64,000 nucleotides of DNA from contig JANLTO010000025.1 of assembly GCA_031362985.1 (NCBI GenBank), positions 16,820 through 80,819 on the forward strand. Direction: 5' to 3'. This document shows, in pieces, positions 26,951-35,009 of this stretch (position 1 is the first letter of the stretch; every line of letters starts with the position of its first letter). The notes under the pieces are model-generated. The model was not told the origin of the DNA. It did not search any database and saw only the letters and a list, made by a program, of their open reading frames with translations. Source of the stretch: SHZL01 sp031362985. GTDB taxonomy: Bacteria > Pseudomonadota > Gammaproteobacteria > Xanthomonadales > SZUA-36. The position numbers and the translations under genes were made by a program.

Positions 26951-28422
26951 CGCGGCCGCACCACGATACGAAAACTCACGTCTCCAAGGAAAATCATGTC
27001 ATCAGCAGTAATGAACATAATCTCGCCCCTCAGGCATGGCACCCGATTGATCCAGGTACCGCGAGCGGAGCCCAGGTCAGTGATGGTGAGCATGCCGGCA
27101 CGGCCGCTGATGCGTGCGTGCACGCGCTGAACTTCCTGGCTATCGATGGAGATATCGCCACCACCCCGGCCGATGATGGCATCCACAGCGGCCGAGCGCA
27201 CATGGCAGCCGGCCTGAAACGGCGTTCCGTTGGGTAAATTCCCGCTGATTTCCAGCACGCAATCTGAAGGTTCTGGCGAGCTTTCCACTACCGGCAGCGC
27301 AGTCTTCCTGCCGTTACTGAACACGCTCGCCGGAGCGTCCTGCAGGAGAGATTGCACGGGCTCAATTGCTGCGGCCCGCCGCTTGCGCAACCACCACAGC
27401 AAGCCGACAAGCAGTGCCAGCAGCCCTATGGCCAGTAGCAGCCCAAGCCCAATCCAGTAAAGCGCGCCGTGAGCGCTCGCTGCGGCTGTGACCTGTGCGG
27501 GCAAAACAAGGCTGCCCTGGAGATCCGCATCGTCACGCCCTGCATCCGGCGGGCGGGTAATGTCAGGATTTTTGCGCTGCCCGGCCGGGGCTGTTGCAGT
27601 GTCTGCGGCAGCATCGACCTCTGCTGCAGGTGCTGGTGCTGCCGCTGCACTTGCATCCGCTAATGCATCCGGGGCCGGAGCCAGGGTTGGATCCAGTACG
27701 GGGCAAGGAGCGGTAACCAGGTTCACCGGTATGCTGCCAAGCGCCTGGATCAAAGCGCTTTGCCACAGATACACCGGGGACCCGGTCGTCTCCATGCTTT
27801 GTACACCGTTGGAGGAACTCCAACCGACCAGATTTCCGCAGGTATCCAGCAGCGGCCCGGACACGTTGGGCAGTTCCTTTCCAGCCACGATGGAAACCAT
27901 TGCCTGAGTTGCATTCGCCGGCCCGGCGGAGGCTCCGGCGAGGGCGACTTCCGTTGCCAGCAACAACGGGGCTGCTCCTTGAGAAATCTGCTCGGCCGGG
28001 GGAAATGCAGCAAGGCGAACGGTAGCGCCGGTCTGCAGTGGCGTGGCCGCCAGCGTAGCCGGGGCACGTTTGAGCAGCGGAGCTGAAAGCACCGTCAGGC
28101 CGGAGCTGCCGAGCTGGGTTTTGACCGTGGCGGCGCGGCCGTTTTTAGCGATGTCCGTGCCGCCGTCCAGGATGATGATCTGGTCGCCAGGCACGGCGAA
28201 ATCCAAGGGCACCAGCACCAAACCCTCTGCGGAAATCACCACCCCGGTGACCGGACGTACCCGCTCCAATCCAATGGGTTTGAGCACGAGCACGACCCAG
28301 CCTGGCAAAGAGGCGGCCGGCGTTGGCGCAGCAGTATTGAGCTCTTGTGCCCAGGCGACGCCGCCAAACAACACCGCGGCACACAGCAGGTGAATCCGCA
28401 GTAAGGTGCGTGAGATCAACAT
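26947..28422 (-). CDS. Membrane protein with trypsin-like external domain and cytoplasmic FHA domain
   Basis: 491 residues. A signal peptide (1-25) is followed by a domain of about 200 residues resembling trypsin-like/HtrA barrels: VTGVVISAEGLVLVPLDF, then NVSGPLLDTCGNLVGWSS in the place of the GNSGGP serine motif. A catalytic triad cannot be confirmed. After an Ala/Pro-rich linker comes one membrane helix (about 320-345) followed by basic residues, then a C-terminal FHA domain (about 395-490) with IIGRGGGDISID, VQRVHARI and the terminal GSARGTWIN. The FHA domain would face the cytoplasm and bind phosphothreonine. It starts 17 bases after the channel gene stop and is coupled to the pseudokinase gene by a TTGA overlap. 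Confidence 0.78.
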   Translation of the reverse strand: MLISRTLLRIHLLCAAVLFGGVAWAQELNTAAPTPAASLPGWVVLVLKPIGLERVRPVTGVVISAEGLVLVPLDFAVPGDQIIILDGGTDIAKNGRAATVKTQLGSSGLTVLSAPLLKRAPATLAATPLQTGATVRLAAFPPAEQISQGAAPLLLATEVALAGASAGPANATQAMVSIVAGKELPNVSGPLLDTCGNLVGWSSSNGVQSMETTGSPVYLWQSALIQALGSIPVNLVTAPCPVLDPTLAPAPDALADASAAAAPAPAAEVDAAADTATAPAGQRKNPDITRPPDAGRDDADLQGSLVLPAQVTAAASAHGALYWIGLGLLLAIGLLALLVGLLWWLRKRRAAAIEPVQSLLQDAPASVFSNGRKTALPVVESSPEPSDCVLEISGNLPNGTPFQAGCHVRSAAVDAIIGRGGGDISIDSQEVQRVHARISGRAGMLTITDLGSARGTWINRVPCLRGEIMFITADDMIFLGDVSFRIVVRPR

Positions 28423-28438
28423 GACACTTCAGTCCGGC

Positions 28439-29191
28439 TCAAGAAGACGAGTAAAGACGGTTGATCAGGTTGTCCAGGCAGTATTGGCCGGCACGGTTCA
28501 ATGCCCGCTCCTCGCCAGCCTGCACCAGGCTCTGGATGAACACCACGATGGCCGCCTGGACCAGCGCCAGGAAGGTCGTAGCAAAGGCGACACCCAACCG
28601 TTCGGTTACCTGGTAGAGCATATCCGGGCTTTCCACGTTGGCCCGGTCGCCGGCGTAGTTGAGCGCCATCATGATCCCGACCACCGTGCCAAGGAAGCCT
28701 ATCGAAGGAATCAGCCAGGTGATGTAGCGCGTCATGTTGTAGCGCAGGTCGATCTCGTGCATGAACAGTTCGAGGCTGGAGTTGAGCATGGAATTTGCCT
28801 GGTCCGCCGAATGGCTCAGATTGAACCCCAGCACGGTCCGGGAAATCAGCCGCGGGACAAAACAAACGTCACGGTACTTGCTGTTCCTCACTTTCTGGTA
28901 GATCGGGGTCATGTCTTCACCCGGCCTCAACACGGTCTCTTCATCTTCGGGCAGAAAGTTCTGATTGAACTGGCTTTTCTCAAGTTGCAGTTCACGCCAG
29001 CGCACGGCCAATTCAGCAAGTCCGGAAAAAAACAGGATCCACTGCAGGTTCTGGATGGTAAAAGGCCAGGTCTCCCGTCCAAAATCCAGCAGCACGCCGG
29101 CTGCGAAGGGCGACAAGACCCGTGCCAGCAGGGCAATAACCAGAACGGAGGTCAGGAGGCCCAGAAGTTGAGCGATCAGTCTGGGAGACAT
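28439..29191 (-). CDS. MotA/TolQ/ExbB-like proton channel protein
   Basis: 250 residues from ATG 29191; the longer open frame upstream overlaps the FHA gene and has no family similarity. Four membrane helices can be traced: about 3-32, 40-62, and the conserved pair IPSIGFLGTVVGIMMAL and VAFATTFLALVQAAIVVF. The last two carry the Gly/Thr-rich pattern of TolQ/ExbB/MotA channels. Such proteins form pentamers around a dimer of an Asp-bearing single-helix partner and use proton flow to do work. Two candidate partners with that Asp are encoded just upstream (the VWA proteins). It begins 43 bases after the small FHA gene stop. Confidence 0.8.
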   Translation of the reverse strand: MSPRLIAQLLGLLTSVLVIALLARVLSPFAAGVLLDFGRETWPFTIQNLQWILFFSGLAELAVRWRELQLEKSQFNQNFLPEDEETVLRPGEDMTPIYQKVRNSKYRDVCFVPRLISRTVLGFNLSHSADQANSMLNSSLELFMHEIDLRYNMTRYITWLIPSIGFLGTVVGIMMALNYAGDRANVESPDMLYQVTERLGVAFATTFLALVQAAIVVFIQSLVQAGEERALNRAGQYCLDNLINRLYSSS

Positions 29192-29234
29192 AAATGGGGT
29201 TGCTCTTGTAGGTGCTCTGGCGAAGTTAGGGTAA

Positions 29235-29633
29235 TCAAGCGTCTTCTTCAATGATTCCGGTTGCGGGGTTACGTTTCGGCCGCTCCAGCAGGACCCGCGT
29301 CCCGGCTGCTTCCAGTCGCTCAGCGAGATGCGCCGGTATGCGCAAGAAGTGGTGGTCACGCAAGCGCACGTTCTCGCCGAACAATTCCAGCAAACGTGCC
29401 AGCGCAATTTCCGTGTCGCCCAACCGGATGCCATCCCGGCTGCCCAACTCGACCTTCATGACCCTGATCCACTGTTCATTGCGTTGCAAAAACGTGCCGT
29501 GTTCAGAGCCTGCATCCAACAACGTCAGGTAGCCGTCACTGGCCAGATGCATCTGCGCATGGATATGGGCGACCTTATCGCCCTGCACGACGAGATCGCA
29601 CCGGTCCCAGCTTCCCAGGCTTTTCGTTGTCAT
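29235..29633 (-). CDS. Small soluble FHA-domain protein
   Basis: 132 residues, mostly one FHA domain: HIHAQMHLASDGYLTLLDAGSEHGTFL corresponds to the SxxH...GSxxGTF core, though the GR loop at the start is replaced (WDRCDLVVQGD), so phosphopeptide binding may be altered. No signal or membrane helix, so cytoplasmic. The ATG (29633) is the last of four ATGs spaced exactly 17 bases apart in a tandem repeat; only this one opens the full frame. It lies 169 bases after the second VWA gene and 43 bases before the channel gene on the same strand. Confidence 0.7.
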   Translation of the reverse strand: MTTKSLGSWDRCDLVVQGDKVAHIHAQMHLASDGYLTLLDAGSEHGTFLQRNEQWIRVMKVELGSRDGIRLGDTEIALARLLELFGENVRLRDHHFLRIPAHLAERLEAAGTRVLLERPKRNPATGIIEEDA

Positions 29634-29684
29634 GGAGTTTTCGTGGTCATGGAGTTTTCGTAGTCATGGGGTCTTTGTGGTCAT
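29617..29684 (-). repeat. 17-bp tandem repeat carrying four ATG codons
   Basis: Four units of 17 bases (ATGACCACGAAAACTCC and close variants) run 29684 to 29617. ATGs start at 29684, 29667, 29650 and 29633. Because 17 is not a multiple of three, each ATG is in a new frame; the one at 29684 meets a stop after six codons. Only the last begins the FHA gene. Confidence 0.85.
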
Positions 29685-29802
29685 CCGGTTTTCTTGTCCA
29701 GGGGTCTGTGGCGCAATCTCGCTCACAGCTTGCAATTCGACTTCTATGGACCGCGCACGAAGATTCGAGTTCGGTCGTGCTGAACCCATTATTATCACCG
29801 CC

Positions 29803-30744
29803 CTACTCCGCCAACGCCAGAAAGCTACCGGAATTTGCCCGCGCCAGCGCTTCCATGAATTCCACCGTGCCCTGGTATTTAAAGTAGTCGCCCACGGTGA
29901 CCGTATGAATTTCCTTGTTCTGGTTATTAGCCAGGGTAAGCGTGCGCACCAGTCTCGAAGGCGACAGGCTGTCGTTGAATTGCGGGTTGGGCAAGCCGTC
30001 ACTGAGAAAAATAATCGCATCCGCCTTGCTCGAGAAAGCCTGTTCGAATCCGCCCAGCACGGAGGACGCCCCGCGGTATTCCTTGGCCAGCCCTTTAAGA
30101 AACCTGTCCGCCTGCCTGCGTGTGGCCTTTGACACTTTGGCCAAGCCATTTCCTTCCGGCCAGCGGTAGTACTTGGGTCCTGAATCGAGTTCCTGGAAAC
30201 CCAGGATGGAAAACTGGTAGCCCGATTGCAGGGAATCCAGGGCGCGCATCACGGTTCCACGCAGCAACTGCTGGTGCTTGGCCAGGTAGCCGTTCATGTC
30301 AACCAGAAACAGGATCCGCATTTTTTTGGTTTTCAGCCCCAGAAAGCGAAAACTGACTTTGTTGTTCAGCGGTTCCTCCTCGTCCACAACCACTTCCGGA
30401 GGTGGCGGTGGCGGGGGTTGGTCGTTGCGCGCCTGGAGTTTTGCATTGAGCGCAGCCAATTCGCTGGAGATCACGTCTTCCTCGGCTTCCAATTCCCGGT
30501 GACGTACTTGAGCCGCTTGCAGGGATTTGAGGATGTCGGCCAGACCCGCTTCCGATTCATCCACTTGCGCCTCGGTCTTTCCGGCGAACTCCTCCAGCAC
30601 CGCAAGGTCCCCTTGCGCCCTGACCTTATTCTGGTAGTCGGGCATCATGATGATGGTCATAATGATGAATGCGCCCATGGCGGACGCAAACAGGTCAATA
30701 GCTGACAGGGAGTACACTTCGAAACTTCGCTTGCGGGATCTCAT
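29803..30744 (-). CDS. ExbD/MotB-like membrane protein with degenerate VWA domain
   Basis: 313 residues. A short basic N-terminus leads into one membrane helix with an Asp near its start (YSLSAIDLFASAMGAFII; D17), the pattern of MotB/ExbD/ZorB ion-channel partners. A coiled coil (45-107), a run of seven Pro and an acidic stretch link to a C-terminal VWA fold (142-313). The metal site DxSxS is broken (DMNGY at 149-153), but the later Asp is kept (FLSDGLPNP). Instead of the peptidoglycan-binding OmpA domain usual in this class, it has a VWA domain, predicted to face the periplasm. It overlaps the other VWA gene by four bases (ATGA). Confidence 0.78.
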   Translation of the reverse strand: MRSRKRSFEVYSLSAIDLFASAMGAFIIMTIIMMPDYQNKVRAQGDLAVLEEFAGKTEAQVDESEAGLADILKSLQAAQVRHRELEAEEDVISSELAALNAKLQARNDQPPPPPPPEVVVDEEEPLNNKVSFRFLGLKTKKMRILFLVDMNGYLAKHQQLLRGTVMRALDSLQSGYQFSILGFQELDSGPKYYRWPEGNGLAKVSKATRRQADRFLKGLAKEYRGASSVLGGFEQAFSSKADAIIFLSDGLPNPQFNDSLSPSRLVRTLTLANNQNKEIHTVTVGDYFKYQGTVEFMEALARANSGSFLALAE

Positions 30745-31670
30745 CGTGAAACACCCACGAAATCACCGTGGTTCTGCTTGGCCAGGCTTTGCATGAACAT
30801 GACCAGGGAGCGGTTGGCCGTGTAGTCACCAATGGCAACTGTATGAACTTCTATTTGGGAAAAGCGGTTACTGTTGCTGATGTCCTGGATGATGTAGGCC
30901 GGGTTCTCGTCCGGCTGGCCGTCACTCAACAGGATGATGGCGTCTGCCTTGTACTCCAGGGCCGCCTGCAGGGCTGCATGGGTTGGCGTTGAACCAGCGA
31001 AACGGCTGGTCAGGCCAATGGCAAATTCCTTGGCCTGACGCAGGTTTTCCGGTGTGGCTTTCATTAATTCGTTGCGGTTGGGATAATTCCACAGCACGGG
31101 CGACGGGTCACCCTGGAAGCCGACGATGGCCAAACGGTTGGACTCATCCAGAGGTTCCAGCAATTCCAGCACCGTTTTGGTCATCAGTTCGGAATAAGCC
31201 AGCATGCTGCCGGACATATCGATGACAATGACAAAGGACTTGGCTTCGGTCACCAGCCCGAGTATGGAGAAATCGACACTGGCAAGCAGATTTTCCGGTT
31301 GTTCTTCCGGGACGACTTCTTCTACGGATTGGGGCACTGCAACGGGCACCTCGGCAAGCTGGGACTTGATATCTTTTAAGCGGGTGCGTTGGCGCGAGAG
31401 GCTTTGCTCGATGCCGCGGTTGTCCTCTTTCAGCTCCTGTAATTGAACGCTGGATTGTTCAATGTTGGACAACAGGTCCGACAACTCGCCGGCAGACAGG
31501 TTGCGCTGTTCCATGACGTCCTGGATTGCAGAATGCGAGTTATCATCACCCTCGTTTTTATAATAGGGAAATACCAGCATGACCAATAGAATGAAAGCAC
31601 CCAGCGCGGATGCAAAAAGATCCACGGCGGAAATGCTGAAAATGTTGATTTCCCGGTTAGGGCGGCGCAT
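30741..31670 (-). CDS. ExbD/MotB-like membrane protein with intact VWA domain
   Basis: 309 residues, a paralogue of its downstream neighbour. The N-terminal helix again holds Asp17 (FSISAVDLFASALGAFILL). A coiled coil spans 50-110. The C-terminal VWA domain has a complete metal-ion-dependent adhesion site: DMSGS (151-155), the Thr segment STPTHAALQAAL and LLSDGQPDE. It is the first gene of the minus-strand operon and lies back to back with the CHAT gene, only 37 bases apart. With the MotA-like protein it could form an ion-driven complex whose periplasmic arm is a VWA domain; this is inferred from architecture. Confidence 0.8.
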   Translation of the reverse strand: MRRPNREINIFSISAVDLFASALGAFILLVMLVFPYYKNEGDDNSHSAIQDVMEQRNLSAGELSDLLSNIEQSSVQLQELKEDNRGIEQSLSRQRTRLKDIKSQLAEVPVAVPQSVEEVVPEEQPENLLASVDFSILGLVTEAKSFVIVIDMSGSMLAYSELMTKTVLELLEPLDESNRLAIVGFQGDPSPVLWNYPNRNELMKATPENLRQAKEFAIGLTSRFAGSTPTHAALQAALEYKADAIILLSDGQPDENPAYIIQDISNSNRFSQIEVHTVAIGDYTANRSLVMFMQSLAKQNHGDFVGVSR

Positions 31671-31707
31671 GACGCGTGGACGTTAACAAAATAGACTGAA
31701 CCCGGCA

Positions 31708-34700
31708 ATGATTGGTAACGACATCAACAATTTATTCACAATTGGCTCCCTGGCCCGGCTTCGAACCGCCTGGCGGTGGCCGTTGATTTTCTGCTGCATC
31801 TTGTTGGCATGGATAACTTCACCGGGCCATGCCGCGGAAACCGCTGTGGGGGCGGATAGCCGCACGCGGGAATTTTTTAATCGCCAGGAAGCGGGTGTCG
31901 CCCTGGTGATTCAGCTGGACCCCTATGAGTCTGAATTCGAGTCGCGCATTCTGGGGCCCGGCAACCAGTTACTCAAGGCTTCCTCAGTCGCCGCGAATCG
32001 CCTTGGACCGGTGATCCAGTTCATTGATCCCGTGGAAAAACCACGCGAACTCAGCATAGTACTGACCATGGGCCGTGGTACCGGCAGATCCAGGGTCGAC
32101 ATGCGACTGATCAAGTTCGACCTGGATGGCCCGGATAGTTCCATATTGTTGCAAGCTTATCGGCTGCTGTCGCATGGGCTGGAGCTGGAGAAAAAAATCC
32201 ATGCAGACACGTGGACCATGAAAGTGGCCTCACTGCGACAGGCAGCAAACTACTTCGACCACCTCGGTATGCTGGAAATGCAGCTTTGGTCGGAGTTCTA
32301 CTCCAGCTATTACCTTCTGACCATACTCAATGATGCGACCTCTGCCGCTGAAGATGCCAGTGACATCAAGGCCGCAGCAAGTCGATCGAACTTCAAAACG
32401 CTACAATTGGCAGCCACGCAACTGGAAGCCTCCGCAGTTCTGGCGCTAGCCAGTGGCAGCAGTGGTAAAACGTCCGCCCAAAAGTTCGAAAAGGTACAGG
32501 CACTCTTTAGCCAGGCAGCAGAGCTGGCGCAGACACTGGACCTCCAGCACGAGATAACCTATGCGACCTATCAAAGCGGCATGGCCTACGAAGCCGCGCA
32601 GCAAGCCATCCGGGCGCAGGCGCAATTCAAAGCCGCTTTGTCTCTTGCCACTGCTTCAGGTGACCGGGAGTATGCCAACCAGATACGTAAACACACTGCG
32701 GAACTGCTCGAGTCCCAGGGCAACAACCCGGCAGCCATAGCACTGATGCAGCAGATCAGTTCCGGAGTTCCATCAGAGAGCCCGGTCAAGCCTGCAGAAC
32801 CCGCAGCCGGGCCCAAAGAGGAGAAAGAAGCTGAAGAGCCACCGCAGCAAAGCGAAGTGCGCGCCAACAAGGAAATGACATCCTACCTGTTTGAACAGGG
32901 CCGCCTGCAGGAAAAAACATTTCGCCACCTGGAAGCGGTTGCAACCCTGCGCCAGGCGCAGGCTTTGAATCAGAAATCCCCTTCCGTGGCGTTCACCGGG
33001 CCAGTGGCGCTCATGCTGGGAAAGGCTCTGTATGGATCCGGGCAGCCTGATACAGCCTTGCAGCAACTGCAGCAAGGCATTGAGAGAACGCCCGCGGCGC
33101 AGTTCCGCAACCAGCTGGAAGAAGCCCACGGCCTGATTGCCACCATCCAGCGCGAGCGGGGCGATTTTGTCGCGATGACAGCCGCCCGCGATGCACAGGA
33201 TAAGTTCATCAGCGGCGCGCCAGCACGTGCCGCATTCGTGTATGCCCAGGCACTGGACGAATTAGCCCGCGCCGGGACGGGATCATCTTCAGGTCGTGCG
33301 CTTCTGCAACAAAGTGCATCATTGGCGCGCGCCAGCGGACCGGCATCCGTGCAGCACCTGGCGGTACTGGAGTTGTGCACGCTCAATGCACAGAGCTGTA
33401 GTATCGAGGATGCACACCAGGCCCTGGCCAGTCTTCAGGCCAGTGCGCTGCCTGAGGCTGCTTTTGAAGCCAGGTGGCTGTGGATACGCATTCTGCGTCG
33501 CACCGGCCAGGGTGGCCAGGCCCAACCCGAACTCGAGCGGCTGATCAACGACATGCGTTTCTACCAGGCCTATCTTCCCGGCGTGTTGGGTGCCTGGTAC
33601 TGGAACACACGCGAAGCGGTGTTTGACACTGCCATGCAACTGGTGCTGGCGCAACCGGGCGTGACCGCGGTGGACAGGAGTCCGGAAAGCACGGCCGTGC
33701 GATCGCTGGCGGCATTGAGCCGTTTGTCGGAATTTGAACAACCGCAGCTTAAGCAAACTTCTGACGATGCAAAGATAAACCAGTTACGTTCCCTGTTTGC
33801 CGAGCGAGCAGACGCCCGGTCCAGCGAGGCCATGACGAAAATCGATCAGGAGGCAAAGGGCCTGCTACAGCAATTGCGGCCCCGGCAGGATGATACCGCA
33901 ACATCGCTGAGTTCCATGAGCCAGTCACTGGCCCGGCAACTCGCGCAACTGGACAGCAATACGGTCTTGCTTAGCTACTATCTGGCCGCGGACAAGGCCT
34001 ACATCTGGGCGGGTGACCAGCAGGGCTTGAGGCTGCTGGATATGCCCTGGTCGCAGGCTCTATCCGCGCAACTGTCGCGCACCCTGGAAGGTTTGCGCTT
34101 TGATTCCGCCAGCGGCAAGAACAGTGGATTCACAGCCACCATGGATGAGTTGGGCCAGACCCTGCTGGCCCCGGTGGCGCGCTACCTGAAGCCCTCGGTT
34201 TATTTCTTCCCGGTTGGCCGCATGGAAGGTATCCCGCTGGATGCCTTGCGCTGGAATGGAAGTTTCATCGCGGACCGGCACGAAGTCTTCAACCTGATTT
34301 CACTGGACTCGCTGGACGCGCAGCACCCACAACTTGCGCCGCAGGCGACGCAACAATTTTTCCTGGCCGGCAACCAGCTTGCCAATGCGGGCGCCTTCGA
34401 TGTCGTCAAGCCGCCCAGCGCAGAACTCAGAAGCGTGGCGGACCTGTTTACCGGTCCGGGTTTGCACATGGTCCAGGGCTCTGCCCTGCAATGGGATGAG
34501 TTCCAGGATGACAACTTCACGCAATCCGGCTTGCTGCACCTGGCCATGCCCTGTGTCATCGACCTGCGCAATCCCGATGAGTCACGCCTGCTGATGTCCG
34601 ACAACAGCGAAGAGACCGGCCGGGACTTCCTGCTGCCGCAGGACATTGTCGGCAAGCATGTGCAAGCCGGGCTGGTAGTGCTCAGCGCCTGCGATTTTGC

Positions 34701-34959
34701 CGGCAGCAGCAAAACGGCCTTCGATCGCAACACGCGTTTTACCGCCGAATTCCTGCAGGCAGGTGCCGGCACGGTGATCGCCAGCCTGTGGTCGGTGGGC
34801 GACCAGCAGGCAGCAGAGTTCTGGCAACGTTTCTACCGCACGCTCCTGAGCACACCGGATATCGCCGATGCCCTGGCCGCAACCAAGCGCAGTTACTTCG
34901 AAGAAAACGGCCCGCAAGACAGCACTGCATGGGCGGCATTCCAGTTGTTTATTGATTGA
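31708..34959 (+). CDS. Exported TPR-CHAT caspase-like protease
   Basis: 1083 residues. A hydrophobic segment (about 20-38) ending SPGHAAE looks like a signal peptide. A beta-rich domain (45-140) and a long helical region with TPR-like repeats (150-680) precede a C-terminal CHAT domain (about 750-1083). The caspase-type dyad is visible: His944 in GLLHLAMP and Cys995 in VVLSACDFAGS, the usual LSACETG position. CHAT proteases cleave partner proteins, often in bacterial cell-death or surface processing systems. The gene diverges from the VWA operon across 37 bases and probably shares its regulatory region. Export would be unusual for a conflict-type CHAT protease. Confidence 0.82.
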   Translation: MIGNDINNLFTIGSLARLRTAWRWPLIFCCILLAWITSPGHAAETAVGADSRTREFFNRQEAGVALVIQLDPYESEFESRILGPGNQLLKASSVAANRLGPVIQFIDPVEKPRELSIVLTMGRGTGRSRVDMRLIKFDLDGPDSSILLQAYRLLSHGLELEKKIHADTWTMKVASLRQAANYFDHLGMLEMQLWSEFYSSYYLLTILNDATSAAEDASDIKAAASRSNFKTLQLAATQLEASAVLALASGSSGKTSAQKFEKVQALFSQAAELAQTLDLQHEITYATYQSGMAYEAAQQAIRAQAQFKAALSLATASGDREYANQIRKHTAELLESQGNNPAAIALMQQISSGVPSESPVKPAEPAAGPKEEKEAEEPPQQSEVRANKEMTSYLFEQGRLQEKTFRHLEAVATLRQAQALNQKSPSVAFTGPVALMLGKALYGSGQPDTALQQLQQGIERTPAAQFRNQLEEAHGLIATIQRERGDFVAMTAARDAQDKFISGAPARAAFVYAQALDELARAGTGSSSGRALLQQSASLARASGPASVQHLAVLELCTLNAQSCSIEDAHQALASLQASALPEAAFEARWLWIRILRRTGQGGQAQPELERLINDMRFYQAYLPGVLGAWYWNTREAVFDTAMQLVLAQPGVTAVDRSPESTAVRSLAALSRLSEFEQPQLKQTSDDAKINQLRSLFAERADARSSEAMTKIDQEAKGLLQQLRPRQDDTATSLSSMSQSLARQLAQLDSNTVLLSYYLAADKAYIWAGDQQGLRLLDMPWSQALSAQLSRTLEGLRFDSASGKNSGFTATMDELGQTLLAPVARYLKPSVYFFPVGRMEGIPLDALRWNGSFIADRHEVFNLISLDSLDAQHPQLAPQATQQFFLAGNQLANAGAFDVVKPPSAELRSVADLFTGPGLHMVQGSALQWDEFQDDNFTQSGLLHLAMPCVIDLRNPDESRLLMSDNSEETGRDFLLPQDIVGKHVQAGLVVLSACDFAGSSKTAFDRNTRFTAEFLQAGAGTVIASLWSVGDQQAAEFWQRFYRTLLSTPDIADALAATKRSYFEENGPQDSTAWAAFQLFID

Positions 34960-35009
34960 TCCCGAGTTTGATTGACTCTGGCGCTGATTGAGCCCGGTGC
35001 GAATCTCAC

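Noticed and set aside
28406..29254. 282-codon plus-strand frame opposite the channel gene
   Set aside because: The minus-strand frame shows clear TolQ/MotA helices; this one is its hydrophilic mirror image.
28439..31670. Known Zorya defence system
   Set aside because: A MotA-like channel and Asp-helix partners are present, but no ZorC/ZorD/ZorE-type gene was found and the partners end in VWA rather than OmpA domains.
24524..31670. Type VI secretion PpkA/Fha module
   Set aside because: Kinase-like, VWA and FHA parts are suggestive, but there are no T6SS core genes, and the kinase is catalytically dead.
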